From NCBI GenBank assembly GCA_013152715.1, contig JAADFU010000206.1:1-40859 (forward strand): a DNA stretch of 40,859 nucleotides, written 5' to 3'. Under the pieces are notes generated by a model that was not told the DNA's origin, ran no database searches, and worked only from the letters and a program-made list of their open reading frames with translations. The DNA comes from Calditrichota bacterium. Lineage in GTDB: Bacteria > Zhuqueibacterota > Zhuqueibacteria > Thermofontimicrobiales > Thermofontimicrobiaceae. Each line of letters opens with the position of its first letter. Position 1 is the stretch's first letter. Shown here piece by piece: positions 33,850 through 40,859 of the stretch. Position numbers and translations under genes: made by a program.

Positions 33850-35349
33850 TTACCAGCCAATTTTTGCCTGCGCAAAATAAGAATAGGTGTCCACTATCCG
33901 ATCATAAGCGTAAGCGCCGTCAATTTGAAAATATTTGCCGAAATTCAATCCCAGACCAAAGCAAAAATTTTCATCCGCATAGCCGCCGCGCAGGGCAAAT
34001 TGAAAATCGTGTTTCCAGAAATTAATGCGATACTCGCTGCCCAGTCGGATGCGCTCGGTGGTATGATCGTAGCGAGAGTCATTTTCAAACAAATCGACCC
34101 AATCCAGCGCCACGTCCCAGTTTTTTGTGATGGGATGGCTGACGCCGATGCTGGCGATAAATGGCGATTTTAATTTAAAAGGCCTGTCAACAGAGATGTA
34201 GCGATAAGCGCTGACCAGCGCCGTGTCGCCGTCGGCATTCGTGATGATTTGTCCCTGTGCGTCTCTGTCGTAATAAATTTTTGGCGTACGAAAATCAGTG
34301 TGGATTGTTTGTTCGATAGATTTGATCGGAAAAATATTTTGCAACGAAAGTCCGAAATTAGTGCCAAACGGCGTTTGATAAGCGCAGCCCACATCGGCAG
34401 TCACGCCGTAGATTTCGGTTTCCAGAACAGACAGCGCTTCGTCTAAAATCTGATCGTAATTCATCACTGGCACGCGGTCTGTGGAAAAGCGGCGGTTGAC
34501 GACTTTGAGATTCGCACCGAAAAGCCAGTTATCTTTCCACTGGAATCCGTATCCCAGCGCGCTAACGATGTCGATGTAGGACATGTAAAACGCCATGGGG
34601 TGAACTTCTTTTGCAAAGCCTTCTCCTGGTCCGAGCGTCACCGTTGTCAGTGCGCCCAAAATTTGCGCTAACGATTTAGCGGCGAGGATCGGGTTCTTCG
34701 GATTGGTGGGAATAGTCACGTTGGAAAGAAATTCCAATGTGGGACTTAGCTGTACGACAAAGCCAGAGTACCCGAAACCGTAAAGAGAAAAGCCAAAATT
34801 GCCGTATTGTGCTTGAATGGACGGAATGACGCTTACGCCATGAACCAGTGGGTCGTCGGGCGGGCCGGTTACTTTTTCCACTAAATCAACAGTAAATTTC
34901 ATTCCGTCCTGAATTTGATGGATTGCATCAAGCCGTTGCTGCACTGTGGCGCCTTCGGCAAAAAATGCATCAATGCCGTCGTACACTTGCGTCAGCGACG
35001 TCGCTTCGATAAATTCGTCCATGTTGTCAGCGAGATATTTTGCCGCTTCGTATGTGGCAGGCGGCATACTGCCGCCCAAGCCAAGTATTTCGAACGACTT
35101 TTTGCTGCGCCCCAGAAACGCCGGATTGTACAGCATGGCATTGAAATTTTTGCCGAGAGCAATTTGCGTATTTCCCATGCCGACGGCTTTGACATTGTAC
35201 ATGTTGACCGGATATTGCAAATCTACAGTGTTTGCCGTGAGATTAATTGGTGGCAGTGTATCTTGGCGTGAATAGTAATAAGAATGTTGAGCAAAAAGAG
35301 AAGTAACCGCCAAGAAGATAACAAACACGAGTAGAAGATATTTTTTCAT
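33850..35349 (-). CDS. PorV-like outer-membrane beta-barrel protein of unknown role
   Basis: A 499-residue protein with a signal peptide (ending SLFAQ). The motif NVKAVGMGNTQIALGKNFNAMLYNPAFLG resembles the PorV and TraF-like GMGxxxxA...NPA pattern near residues 52-80. The rest alternates hydrophobic strands and ends in an aromatic strand (YSYFAQAKIGW), typical of an outer-membrane barrel. A helical stretch at about 105-165 looks like a periplasmic or surface insertion. AAGGAG precedes the ATG, and a promoter candidate lies at 35413-35440. It has no functional partner nearby. Confidence 0.75.
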   Translation of the reverse strand: MKKYLLLVFVIFLAVTSLFAQHSYYYSRQDTLPPINLTANTVDLQYPVNMYNVKAVGMGNTQIALGKNFNAMLYNPAFLGRSKKSFEILGLGGSMPPATYEAAKYLADNMDEFIEATSLTQVYDGIDAFFAEGATVQQRLDAIHQIQDGMKFTVDLVEKVTGPPDDPLVHGVSVIPSIQAQYGNFGFSLYGFGYSGFVVQLSPTLEFLSNVTIPTNPKNPILAAKSLAQILGALTTVTLGPGEGFAKEVHPMAFYMSYIDIVSALGYGFQWKDNWLFGANLKVVNRRFSTDRVPVMNYDQILDEALSVLETEIYGVTADVGCAYQTPFGTNFGLSLQNIFPIKSIEQTIHTDFRTPKIYYDRDAQGQIITNADGDTALVSAYRYISVDRPFKLKSPFIASIGVSHPITKNWDVALDWVDLFENDSRYDHTTERIRLGSEYRINFWKHDFQFALRGGYADENFCFGLGLNFGKYFQIDGAYAYDRIVDTYSYFAQAKIGW

Positions 35350-35722
35350 AGTCAGTCTCCTTTTTGGGGTGGTTTGCTTGAGTGCAGAGTTGAGTGATCT
35401 GAATTTTTAGATAATATAATCAAAAAATAAAATAATGCAACAAAAAAATACAAAATATTGCAAAGAATATGGGAACGAATTAAAAAAAATTTTTAGGCCA
35501 AAATGCAATTAAAGCAAAATTTGATTTGCGAAGACGATAAAGACATCTATCCTCAATTTAATTGATGGCTTGGCCATTAGTTAAAACACAACATTTGAAT
35601 CCCACAATCGGAAAAGATTCTCAGAAATATGGAAACAATATTCGTTGCAAAATAGTAACATAACTATCTTTTCAGGGCGCTAAATTTCGCATTGACATCC
35701 ACAAGCAGAAAGGAATTCCGAC
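35350..35722. other. Divergent intergenic region before the barrel gene and lgt
   Basis: A 373-base AT-rich gap between two divergent starts. It holds the minus-strand promoter at 35413-35440 and the lgt ribosome-binding site (AAAGGAA). I see no gene, strong palindrome or terminator in it. Confidence 0.5.
35413..35440 (-). promoter_or_regulatory. Promoter of the 33850-35349 gene
   Basis: On the minus strand, TTGCAT (35440-35435) and TATATT (35418-35413) are 16 bases apart, about 64 bases upstream of the start codon. These are the same hexamers as before the TetR and membrane-regulator genes. Confidence 0.5.
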
Positions 35723-36550
35723 ATGTTTCCGGTGCTATTCCGAATTGGAAGTTTTGAATTGAGAAGTTACGGTCTTGCCATGGCGCTCAGCGTCGCCCTT
35801 GGCGTCTGGATTTCCATGAAACGCGCAAAAAAGTTTGACCTAAAAAACGACGCCATTCTTGATCTGGCGGTGGTCATCATGCTCGCCGCAATCATCGGCA
35901 GCCGGCTTTGGTATGTCGTTTACCATTTGGATGAATTCCGCGGCCACTGGTGGGATACAATTAACCCGGTGCAAAACGGCACTATCGGCATCGCCGGACT
36001 GTCCATGGTCGGAGGCGTTGTACTGGCGGTGATATCAGCTTTTGTCTATGCGCGGACAAAAAAACTAAATTTTATCTCCGTCGGAGACACAATGGCGCCG
36101 GTTTTCCTTCTCGGCGCGGGCATTGTTCGCATCGGCGGCTGTTTTTTGAACGGCTGCTGCTACGGCAAACCCACGGACAGTTCCATCGGCATTGTCTTTC
36201 CGCCGGAAGGAGTCGCCGGTTCCTACTTTCCGCATACGCATCTCTGGCCCACGCAGCTTTTTGCTTCAGCGCTGGGATTCCTCGGTTTTTTTCTCGTTCT
36301 CTGGCTGGAAAAGAAAAAGAAATTTAACGGCTTCACGCTGTGGATGGTTTTCTGGTACTACTCCATCGACCGCTTCATCGTGGATCAGTTTCGCTTCTAC
36401 GAAGCGCCGCAAGTTTTGGCAAAGTTAGGCCCCATCACTTTTAACGCTAACCATCTTTTGCTGCTGGGATTGTTTGTAGTGAGCAGCTATTTTTTGATTC
36501 GGGGGTGGAAGAATGCGGGGAAAGGGGAGATTAAAAGTTTGAATAACTAA
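35723..36550 (+). CDS. lgt: Prolipoprotein diacylglyceryl transferase homologue, divergent
   Basis: A 275-residue inner-membrane protein with seven or so hydrophobic segments. Lgt transfers diacylglycerol from phosphatidylglycerol to the lipobox cysteine of lipoproteins. The start MFPVLFRIGSFELRSYGLAMALS and FIVDQFR near the end fit the family. The signature is altered: RIGGCFLNGCCYG (136-148) where E. coli has RIGNFINGE, and the His of the SFHGG segment is Val96. Arg136 and Asn143 remain. This cysteine-rich version also occurs in other bacteria, so it may be a natural subtype or a paralogue with another substrate. AAAGGAA precedes the ATG. It stands alone between two unrelated genes. Confidence 0.8.
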   Translation: MFPVLFRIGSFELRSYGLAMALSVALGVWISMKRAKKFDLKNDAILDLAVVIMLAAIIGSRLWYVVYHLDEFRGHWWDTINPVQNGTIGIAGLSMVGGVVLAVISAFVYARTKKLNFISVGDTMAPVFLLGAGIVRIGGCFLNGCCYGKPTDSSIGIVFPPEGVAGSYFPHTHLWPTQLFASALGFLGFFLVLWLEKKKKFNGFTLWMVFWYYSIDRFIVDQFRFYEAPQVLAKLGPITFNANHLLLLGLFVVSSYFLIRGWKNAGKGEIKSLNN

Positions 36551-36628
36551 TTTTATTAGTAAGCATGTGGGAAAAGGCACAAAGGAATAATGTGAGTTTT
36601 AGCTATTTCGTGTCGCACGGAACGGCTG

Positions 36629-36731
36629 GTAATCACTTGAAAAAAACGGATAGAGGATTAAAAATACCAGCACTCATCTACGAATAAAGAAATTTTCAAA
36701 GAACCAGTACGTGTTTTTTCAAGTGCATTAC
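36629..36731. repeat. Long imperfect inverted repeat, MITE-like
   Basis: Left arm 36629-36645 (GTAATCACTTGAAAAAA) pairs with 36714-36731, giving 17 base pairs with a single bulged C at 36726; three more pairs follow with a second bulge. The arms enclose 68 bases with no open frame of note. It lies in the 411-base gap 36551-36961 between convergent genes. I found no clear target-site duplication. Size and shape suit a tiny non-autonomous element or a long stem-loop. Elsewhere this gap holds only the palindrome at 36909-36932. Confidence 0.45.
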
Positions 36732-36908
36732 ATTGTTATACGCTTTTTTCTAGTTCAGACATATACTAAGACAATTATTTTCTCAAATTCAAGCTCAAAG
36801 CTATAAATTTTCATTTTTTACTATATCTTCCCAAACATTCATCGGCTTATTAATACCCTTAATTTTACACATTATGGTGCATTGTTGTTTTCAAAAATGT
36901 CCGTATGC

Positions 36909-36932
36909 AGGGAATGCAAATTTGCATTCCCT
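36909..36932. repeat. Perfect 24-base palindrome
   Basis: Arms AGGGAATGCAAA and TTTGCATTCCCT meet without a spacer, 29 bases after the stop of the protease gene. On the plus strand it is followed by ACTTTTTGG. It could be a terminator for lgt on the plus strand or a binding site; chance would give such a palindrome well under once per genome window of this size. Confidence 0.6.
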
Positions 36933-36961
36933 ACTTTTTGGATGATCTACCTGCAATGGAA

Positions 36962-39874
36962 CTATCGCAGCACCAACATCTTCATCGTTTTGTGAAATTC
37001 ACCGGCTTCAACGCGGTAAAAATAGATGCCGCCTGCTACTTGCTTGCCGGAGTCGTCTTTTCCGTCCCAGGAAATTTTGTACGCTCCGGGCGTCTGGTTT
37101 TTGTTCATCAATGTGGCAATTTCCTGCCCCAGCATGTTGTACACTTTCACGCTGACGCGGCTTAATTCGGGCACAGAGAATCGGATTGTCGTTGAGGGAT
37201 TGAATGGATTGGGGTAATTTTGCCAGACAACGAAATCCGTCGGCTGTTGTTTTTCTGCATTTTTATTCCCTACTCCTGTGAGGACGTCAGTCCAGCCAAC
37301 CAACAAGGCTTTGTCTCGCGCTGCCCGAGCGTTGGATTTGATTTGTGAAAGATTATCGCCGGCCAAAATGGCAAAAGTGACCCATGCCGTATCTCCCGGA
37401 GCGATGTCGCCGACTTTGCTGCCAGTCCAACTGCGGATATCGCCCTGACCCGAGTATGGATTCTGGTCCAGCGTGGAAATCCACTGAAATGAAGAGCCGC
37501 GAATCTCCTCATTTATTCCTCGTTCGGGAGTGACTTTCATGCCCGACAATCCGCTGAGCGCTGCGACGCCGAAATGGTTGGGATCAGAGGCGCCAAATTC
37601 GTAAACTAAATTTTCCCCGATGGCGTAGCCGCCTCTGTTGTCAGCATAGTCACCAATGTCCCAATCGATGAAAATGCCAGCGTAGAAGTCGTGCAATGTT
37701 TCGGAATTGTTGTTAATGAAACCGTAGCGAACGAAAACAAAATTATCTCCGGCGTTGGAAAAAGTTTGCTGAATGATGTTGACATTGTACGGCTGCGGCG
37801 CACCGGCATCGCTCAGCAACGCGTGCGTCTTTTGGTTAAAATTAGCGTCGGAGGAAAAGCCATCGGCAAAATTGCTGGCGATGTTTTTGATGTCGTGCAC
37901 CAGGTTGGCGTTAATATCCCGGAAACTTCCCCAGAGGCCGTTTGCTTTGCCTCTGTCTGCCGAGCCAAAAATCACGCCGCCGCAGTAGGCGCCATTATTT
38001 TCTTTCCACAAAATTCCCGGGCCGTCCGGATTTTCGCTGAGCGCGCCGACGGAGCCTTCGTTGAAGATCGCCATTTTCAGATCTCCTGTTTCGTGCAGCA
38101 GATCGGCAACGGGTTCGCTGAAATCGATATCCACAACGCCGTCGACGTATTTTGCCCGCACCGCCGCGCCAAGAACGTTTTGCACGTGACATTCGGATTC
38201 AATAAATCTGAGCGAGCAGGGACTGGCGTGAAAAACGAAATTCAAATCCAGCAGCTTATCGTCGTTGATGTTCAGCACCGTCGCGCCCGACCAATTGAGC
38301 GTGATTACTCCGTCGCTGCTTTCATCGGAAAAAATGATTTCCGGCAGGGCATTTGTAGCGCCGCTGTAACTTATTTTGCTTTCATCGTAACCAATTTTCA
38401 GAGTAATCGAGGTGGCATCGACTAAATTTTTCACGAGCAGCGGAACGACGACCATGGAATCATCTGTCAGTTCGGTGGCGTTCGCCAAACTGAAAACAGT
38501 GGTTGTGTCCAACGCCAATCCTTTGATACAAAAATTTGCGCTGCCTTGGGCATTGAGCGAAGCATCCCAGTTCGGATCCGTATAATTGTACAAATCGAGC
38601 CAGAAGCTTCCGCTGCGATAGTAACTTTCGCCGGGATTCGCGCTGGATTCGACGACGGTGCCGGTGTAAGAGGCGCCGAGTAAAACAGGAATTTCCGAAG
38701 TTCTGTCATAAGCCATGCCGCCGGCAGAGAGATTGAGGTAAATGTAAAAATCATTGCCGTCGTTGATTTTAACCACTGCCGGGAGTTCCACTGTGTGCAA
38801 TCCAATGTGCGCGATAGTGCCGGAAATTTCGGCTAATTCATCGAGCAATTGACTGCCGTCAAAGCGATTGAAAATTTTCACTGTGTAGTTAACGCCGTCC
38901 TTGGCGGTGTAAAAACTCACGGCTTGCAGAAACTCGTCTGTTGTGGCAATGAAACCGTTGAACGCTTCGCTGCAGCCAACCATAGTGTCGCGCCAGCCGT
39001 GGTAGTCGTGATAGTAAATGTGATCGTAGGGCAGCGGCTCCACATTGATGAAAGAAACGGCGCCCATTTCAGCGTGTTTTCCGCAATATTTGTCATAATA
39101 GGAAATCCAGAAATAGCCGGAATCGCCCCAGTTTTCGCCCCAGCTATTTTTGCAAAGCCAGGCGCCGGGCGTGGGCGCTTGCGTCTGCCTGTTGTCATCC
39201 CAGCCGACGATGGCGATGGAATGATTGGGTTCTGCCGTGGAAGATACAGGTTGATAGTGCGCGTTGTAAAATGAAGAGTAAAATTCACTCTTGTAGCACA
39301 TGCAGGTTGCCATCACGCCATACTTCATTATTTTTGATTTCAGTGTGTCGATGTAGGTCAAATTTTCGCCGGCGTTGTACCATTCAATTTCAGGCGCATA
39401 ATAGATGTGGTAGAGCGGACTGTAGCGCGCCGGCGGTTCATCATAAGATTGGCCGTCAATGTCGCGAACGGCACCTTCGCCGCGACTGAGATAGGCAGCA
39501 GCCACGAGATAATCGCCGCCGTAATGGACTTCCAGTCCCGAGCCCATCGGCGGAAAAATGTCGTCGTTGTTGTGTTGATTAAAACCATTCCACCAATCGA
39601 GATGATATTCCGCGAGATTGGGTTCGCCGGATTCGCCATTTGCTGCCCAGTTCCCTGTCATGAGTAAGTTGCCTTCCATCGCAGCCATGGTGCCGTGTGT
39701 CCAGCAGGTGCCGCCGGTCTGACTCTTCACCGAAGAGACGTAATTGACGCCATTAACATTACGCAAATCGAATGCTGTTGGCAGTTGAGCCGGATGTGAT
39801 TTTGTTTGCGCCTGGATTTGAAAAAAGAAAGAGAAGAGTGACAAAAGCATGATGATAGAAATGGACTTTTTCAT
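36962..39874 (-). CDS. Secreted papain-like (C1) protease with cohesin-like and sorting domains
   Basis: A 970-residue protein with a signal peptide (ending QIQAQ). The C1 peptidase domain covers about residues 30-280. Gln52 and Cys57 lie in [12 protein letters not shown], His218 in [13 protein letters not shown] and Asn243 in [17 protein letters not shown] beta-sandwich follows (about 285-450), as in C1 proteases with a lectin-like domain. Residues 455-600 resemble a cohesin fold ([23 protein letters not shown] to FHASPCSL). A further domain to 870 is unassigned. [15 protein letters not shown] near 887 opens the sorting domain. Gln and Cys are one residue closer than in papain. GGAG precedes the ATG. 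It probably acts at the cell surface on proteins; the target is unknown. Confidence 0.85.
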   Translation of the reverse strand: MKKSISIIMLLSLFSFFFQIQAQTKSHPAQLPTAFDLRNVNGVNYVSSVKSQTGGTCWTHGTMAAMEGNLLMTGNWAANGESGEPNLAEYHLDWWNGFNQHNNDDIFPPMGSGLEVHYGGDYLVAAAYLSRGEGAVRDIDGQSYDEPPARYSPLYHIYYAPEIEWYNAGENLTYIDTLKSKIMKYGVMATCMCYKSEFYSSFYNAHYQPVSSTAEPNHSIAIVGWDDNRQTQAPTPGAWLCKNSWGENWGDSGYFWISYYDKYCGKHAEMGAVSFINVEPLPYDHIYYHDYHGWRDTMVGCSEAFNGFIATTDEFLQAVSFYTAKDGVNYTVKIFNRFDGSQLLDELAEISGTIAHIGLHTVELPAVVKINDGNDFYIYLNLSAGGMAYDRTSEIPVLLGASYTGTVVESSANPGESYYRSGSFWLDLYNYTDPNWDASLNAQGSANFCIKGLALDTTTVFSLANATELTDDSMVVVPLLVKNLVDATSITLKIGYDESKISYSGATNALPEIIFSDESSDGVITLNWSGATVLNINDDKLLDLNFVFHASPCSLRFIESECHVQNVLGAAVRAKYVDGVVDIDFSEPVADLLHETGDLKMAIFNEGSVGALSENPDGPGILWKENNGAYCGGVIFGSADRGKANGLWGSFRDINANLVHDIKNIASNFADGFSSDANFNQKTHALLSDAGAPQPYNVNIIQQTFSNAGDNFVFVRYGFINNNSETLHDFYAGIFIDWDIGDYADNRGGYAIGENLVYEFGASDPNHFGVAALSGLSGMKVTPERGINEEIRGSSFQWISTLDQNPYSGQGDIRSWTGSKVGDIAPGDTAWVTFAILAGDNLSQIKSNARAARDKALLVGWTDVLTGVGNKNAEKQQPTDFVVWQNYPNPFNPSTTIRFSVPELSRVSVKVYNMLGQEIATLMNKNQTPGAYKISWDGKDDSGKQVAGGIYFYRVEAGEFHKTMKMLVLR

Positions 39875-39963
39875 TTGTATAGCTCCATTAAATCAGTTTT
39901 GGAGATTGCCATAGTCAGATACGGGTTTTCTCAGATAGTTTTTTAGCTTTGAACTAAAATTAG

Positions 39964-40779
39964 TTACTTTTTTTCACTTAACCGAAAATGGCCAAGCACT
40001 TCCCAGTGACCTTTTTTTATGAGTTTTTTTATTAACGGAACCCGATAATATAGTTTTTTGATAAGTCTGAATTTAAGTAATTTGCTGCCGATGTTTCTTA
40101 ATCCAAACAATGCGTCCTGCTCGCAGACCCTGCCAGGAAAGAGTCCCAGGACAAAGGGCATGTTGTGAATTACCAGTGGTCTGCCATATTTCCCTATGCG
40201 CTTGTCAGACAAAATACCGATGTGGCTTGGCTTGCCTACTCCGGTGTCCCAAATGACGATGTCCCCAGGCAACCAATTTGAATAGTCCGTAGTCTCTTTC
40301 GTGGGGAGTTGACGAAAATGTTTTTTGAAATATTTGAGCAAAACCCAGGTACGACGATGGTCAATACTTTTGTCCGGATGATTTATGCCATAATAATTTT
40401 TATTCTTGATCACATCCTCATGAATCTCTTTCTGCAAATCAAATCCTCCATTTCGCAGAGCACGAATTACCAGATCTGTGCACACGCCTTCGTTGGGATT
40501 CACATCGCCGTTGGGATAAACGCTATGATTCATTTTTCTTCCGTTTGAATAGAGCAGCGGAAAAACTTCCGTGTTCATTTCGCGATTATAGCGGGTTTTG
40601 TTTTTTATTTCCTCTTTAGCGCCTTTGAGTATTTTTTGGTTGATTCCAGGAATTTTTGATAAATCATATTTTGTAACATGCAGGTCGCTGTAAATCAAAA
40701 TGACTAAAAATAGTACCAGAAACAAAAAAACAGATAGCAGCACGATTAAAACGCAGGAAATAGGTTTGCTCAGTTTCAT
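39964..40779 (-). CDS. DUF1287-family membrane-anchored protein, NlpC/P60-like
   Basis: A 271-residue protein with one strong N-terminal hydrophobic segment (about 8-30), probably an uncleaved anchor. Cys100 in NEGVCTDLVIRAL, followed by DHRRTWVLLKYF, GDIVIWDTG and His186 in PSHIGILSD, fits the DUF1287 family, whose Cys/His arrangement is like that of NlpC/P60 peptidases. The domain would face the periplasm and might act on cell-wall peptides or amide bonds, but no function is established from this sequence. GAGGGAAG lies upstream of the ATG. It is 89 bases from the protease gene downstream, so a shared transcript is possible. Confidence 0.8.
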   Translation of the reverse strand: MKLSKPISCVLIVLLSVFLFLVLFLVILIYSDLHVTKYDLSKIPGINQKILKGAKEEIKNKTRYNREMNTEVFPLLYSNGRKMNHSVYPNGDVNPNEGVCTDLVIRALRNGGFDLQKEIHEDVIKNKNYYGINHPDKSIDHRRTWVLLKYFKKHFRQLPTKETTDYSNWLPGDIVIWDTGVGKPSHIGILSDKRIGKYGRPLVIHNMPFVLGLFPGRVCEQDALFGLRNIGSKLLKFRLIKKLYYRVPLIKKLIKKGHWEVLGHFRLSEKK

Positions 40780-40796
40780 AATCCCAAATCTTCCCT

Positions 40797-40859
40797 CTAA
40801 CCACCGATAACAACAGGTTCGCGATTTTCATCCACGGCGACGTAAATGATTTCCGCAGA
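40797..40859 (-). CDS. Partial gene, last 20 codons, possibly an acyl-CoA thioesterase
   Basis: The minus strand reads 20 sense codons then TAG, ending in EIIYVAVDENREPVVIGG. The gene continues beyond the window edge. The ending resembles the YVAxDENGRP tail of hotdog-fold acyl-CoA thioesterases. The gap to the DUF1287 start is only 17 bases, which supports a real gene in the same operon. Confidence 0.45.
   Translation of the reverse strand, partial: SAEIIYVAVDENREPVVIGG

Noticed and set aside
35694-35699. TTGACA hexamer just before lgt
   Set aside because: It lies so close to the ribosome-binding site that no -10 element can fit between it and the start codon.
37691-38425. Open frame of 244 codons on the plus strand
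   Set aside because: It lies antisense inside the C1 protease gene, has no recognisable domain and no ribosome-binding site; the minus-strand protein is clearly real.

Overview
The window is about 40.9 kb of AT-rich bacterial DNA with dense coding on both strands. It probably comes from a member of the FCB group close to Calditrichota or candidate division KSB1. The evidence for this is indirect: four secreted proteins end in the YPNPFN-type sorting domain seen across FCB bacteria, there is a PorV/PorQ-like outer-membrane protein, a TonB receptor with a carboxypeptidase-regulatory-like N-terminus, and surface proteins with repeat or Fn3-like modules. I recognise no rRNA, tRNA, CRISPR array, complete insertion sequence or prophage.

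Bases 1-7050 hold one minus-strand operon for drug or metabolite efflux. Its order is TetR repressor, TolC-like channel, HlyD-like lipoprotein adaptor, two ABC ATPases, two ABC-2 permeases. This is the layout of the E. coli ybhGFSR system, except that the double-ATPase YbhF is split into two overlapping genes and the TolC partner is part of the operon. A promoter and two palindromes in front of the repressor gene suggest autoregulation. Bases 7051-7751 are non-coding and hold an unusual array of triloop hairpins between two diverged direct repeats.

Bases 7752-29016 form a long minus-strand block that looks like a polysaccharide-utilisation locus without a SusD protein. The upstream part encodes the TonB receptor, a large secreted protein, a PorV-like protein, a lipoprotein with a beta-propeller set inside an Ig-like domain, and a duplicated beta-helix protein. 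It ends at a strong hairpin (18790-18823). The downstream part encodes a secreted metallophosphoesterase, a GH3 glycosidase, a heparinase II/III-type lyase, a Tat-exported sulfatase and a GH36-like alpha-galactosidase. Together they suggest breakdown of a sulfated, uronate-containing polysaccharide. Divergent to the receptor (29347-30558) is a membrane-anchored winged-helix protein, a good candidate for the local regulator; the shared intergenic region carries two abutting palindromes and a clear promoter.

Bases 30559-40859 are a mixed region: a CLC chloride channel with CBS and TrkA-C domains, an ArsR/arsenate-reductase gene pair, an outer-membrane beta-barrel protein, a divergent Lgt homologue, a secreted papain-like protease with a cohesin-like domain, a DUF1287 protein, and the last codons of a gene that may encode a thioesterase. 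The 411-base gap after lgt contains a long imperfect inverted repeat and a perfect 24-base palindrome. Three promoters in the window share nearly identical hexamers (TTGCAT and TATATT, 16-17 bases apart) and a fourth is a close variant, which probably shows the local housekeeping promoter.
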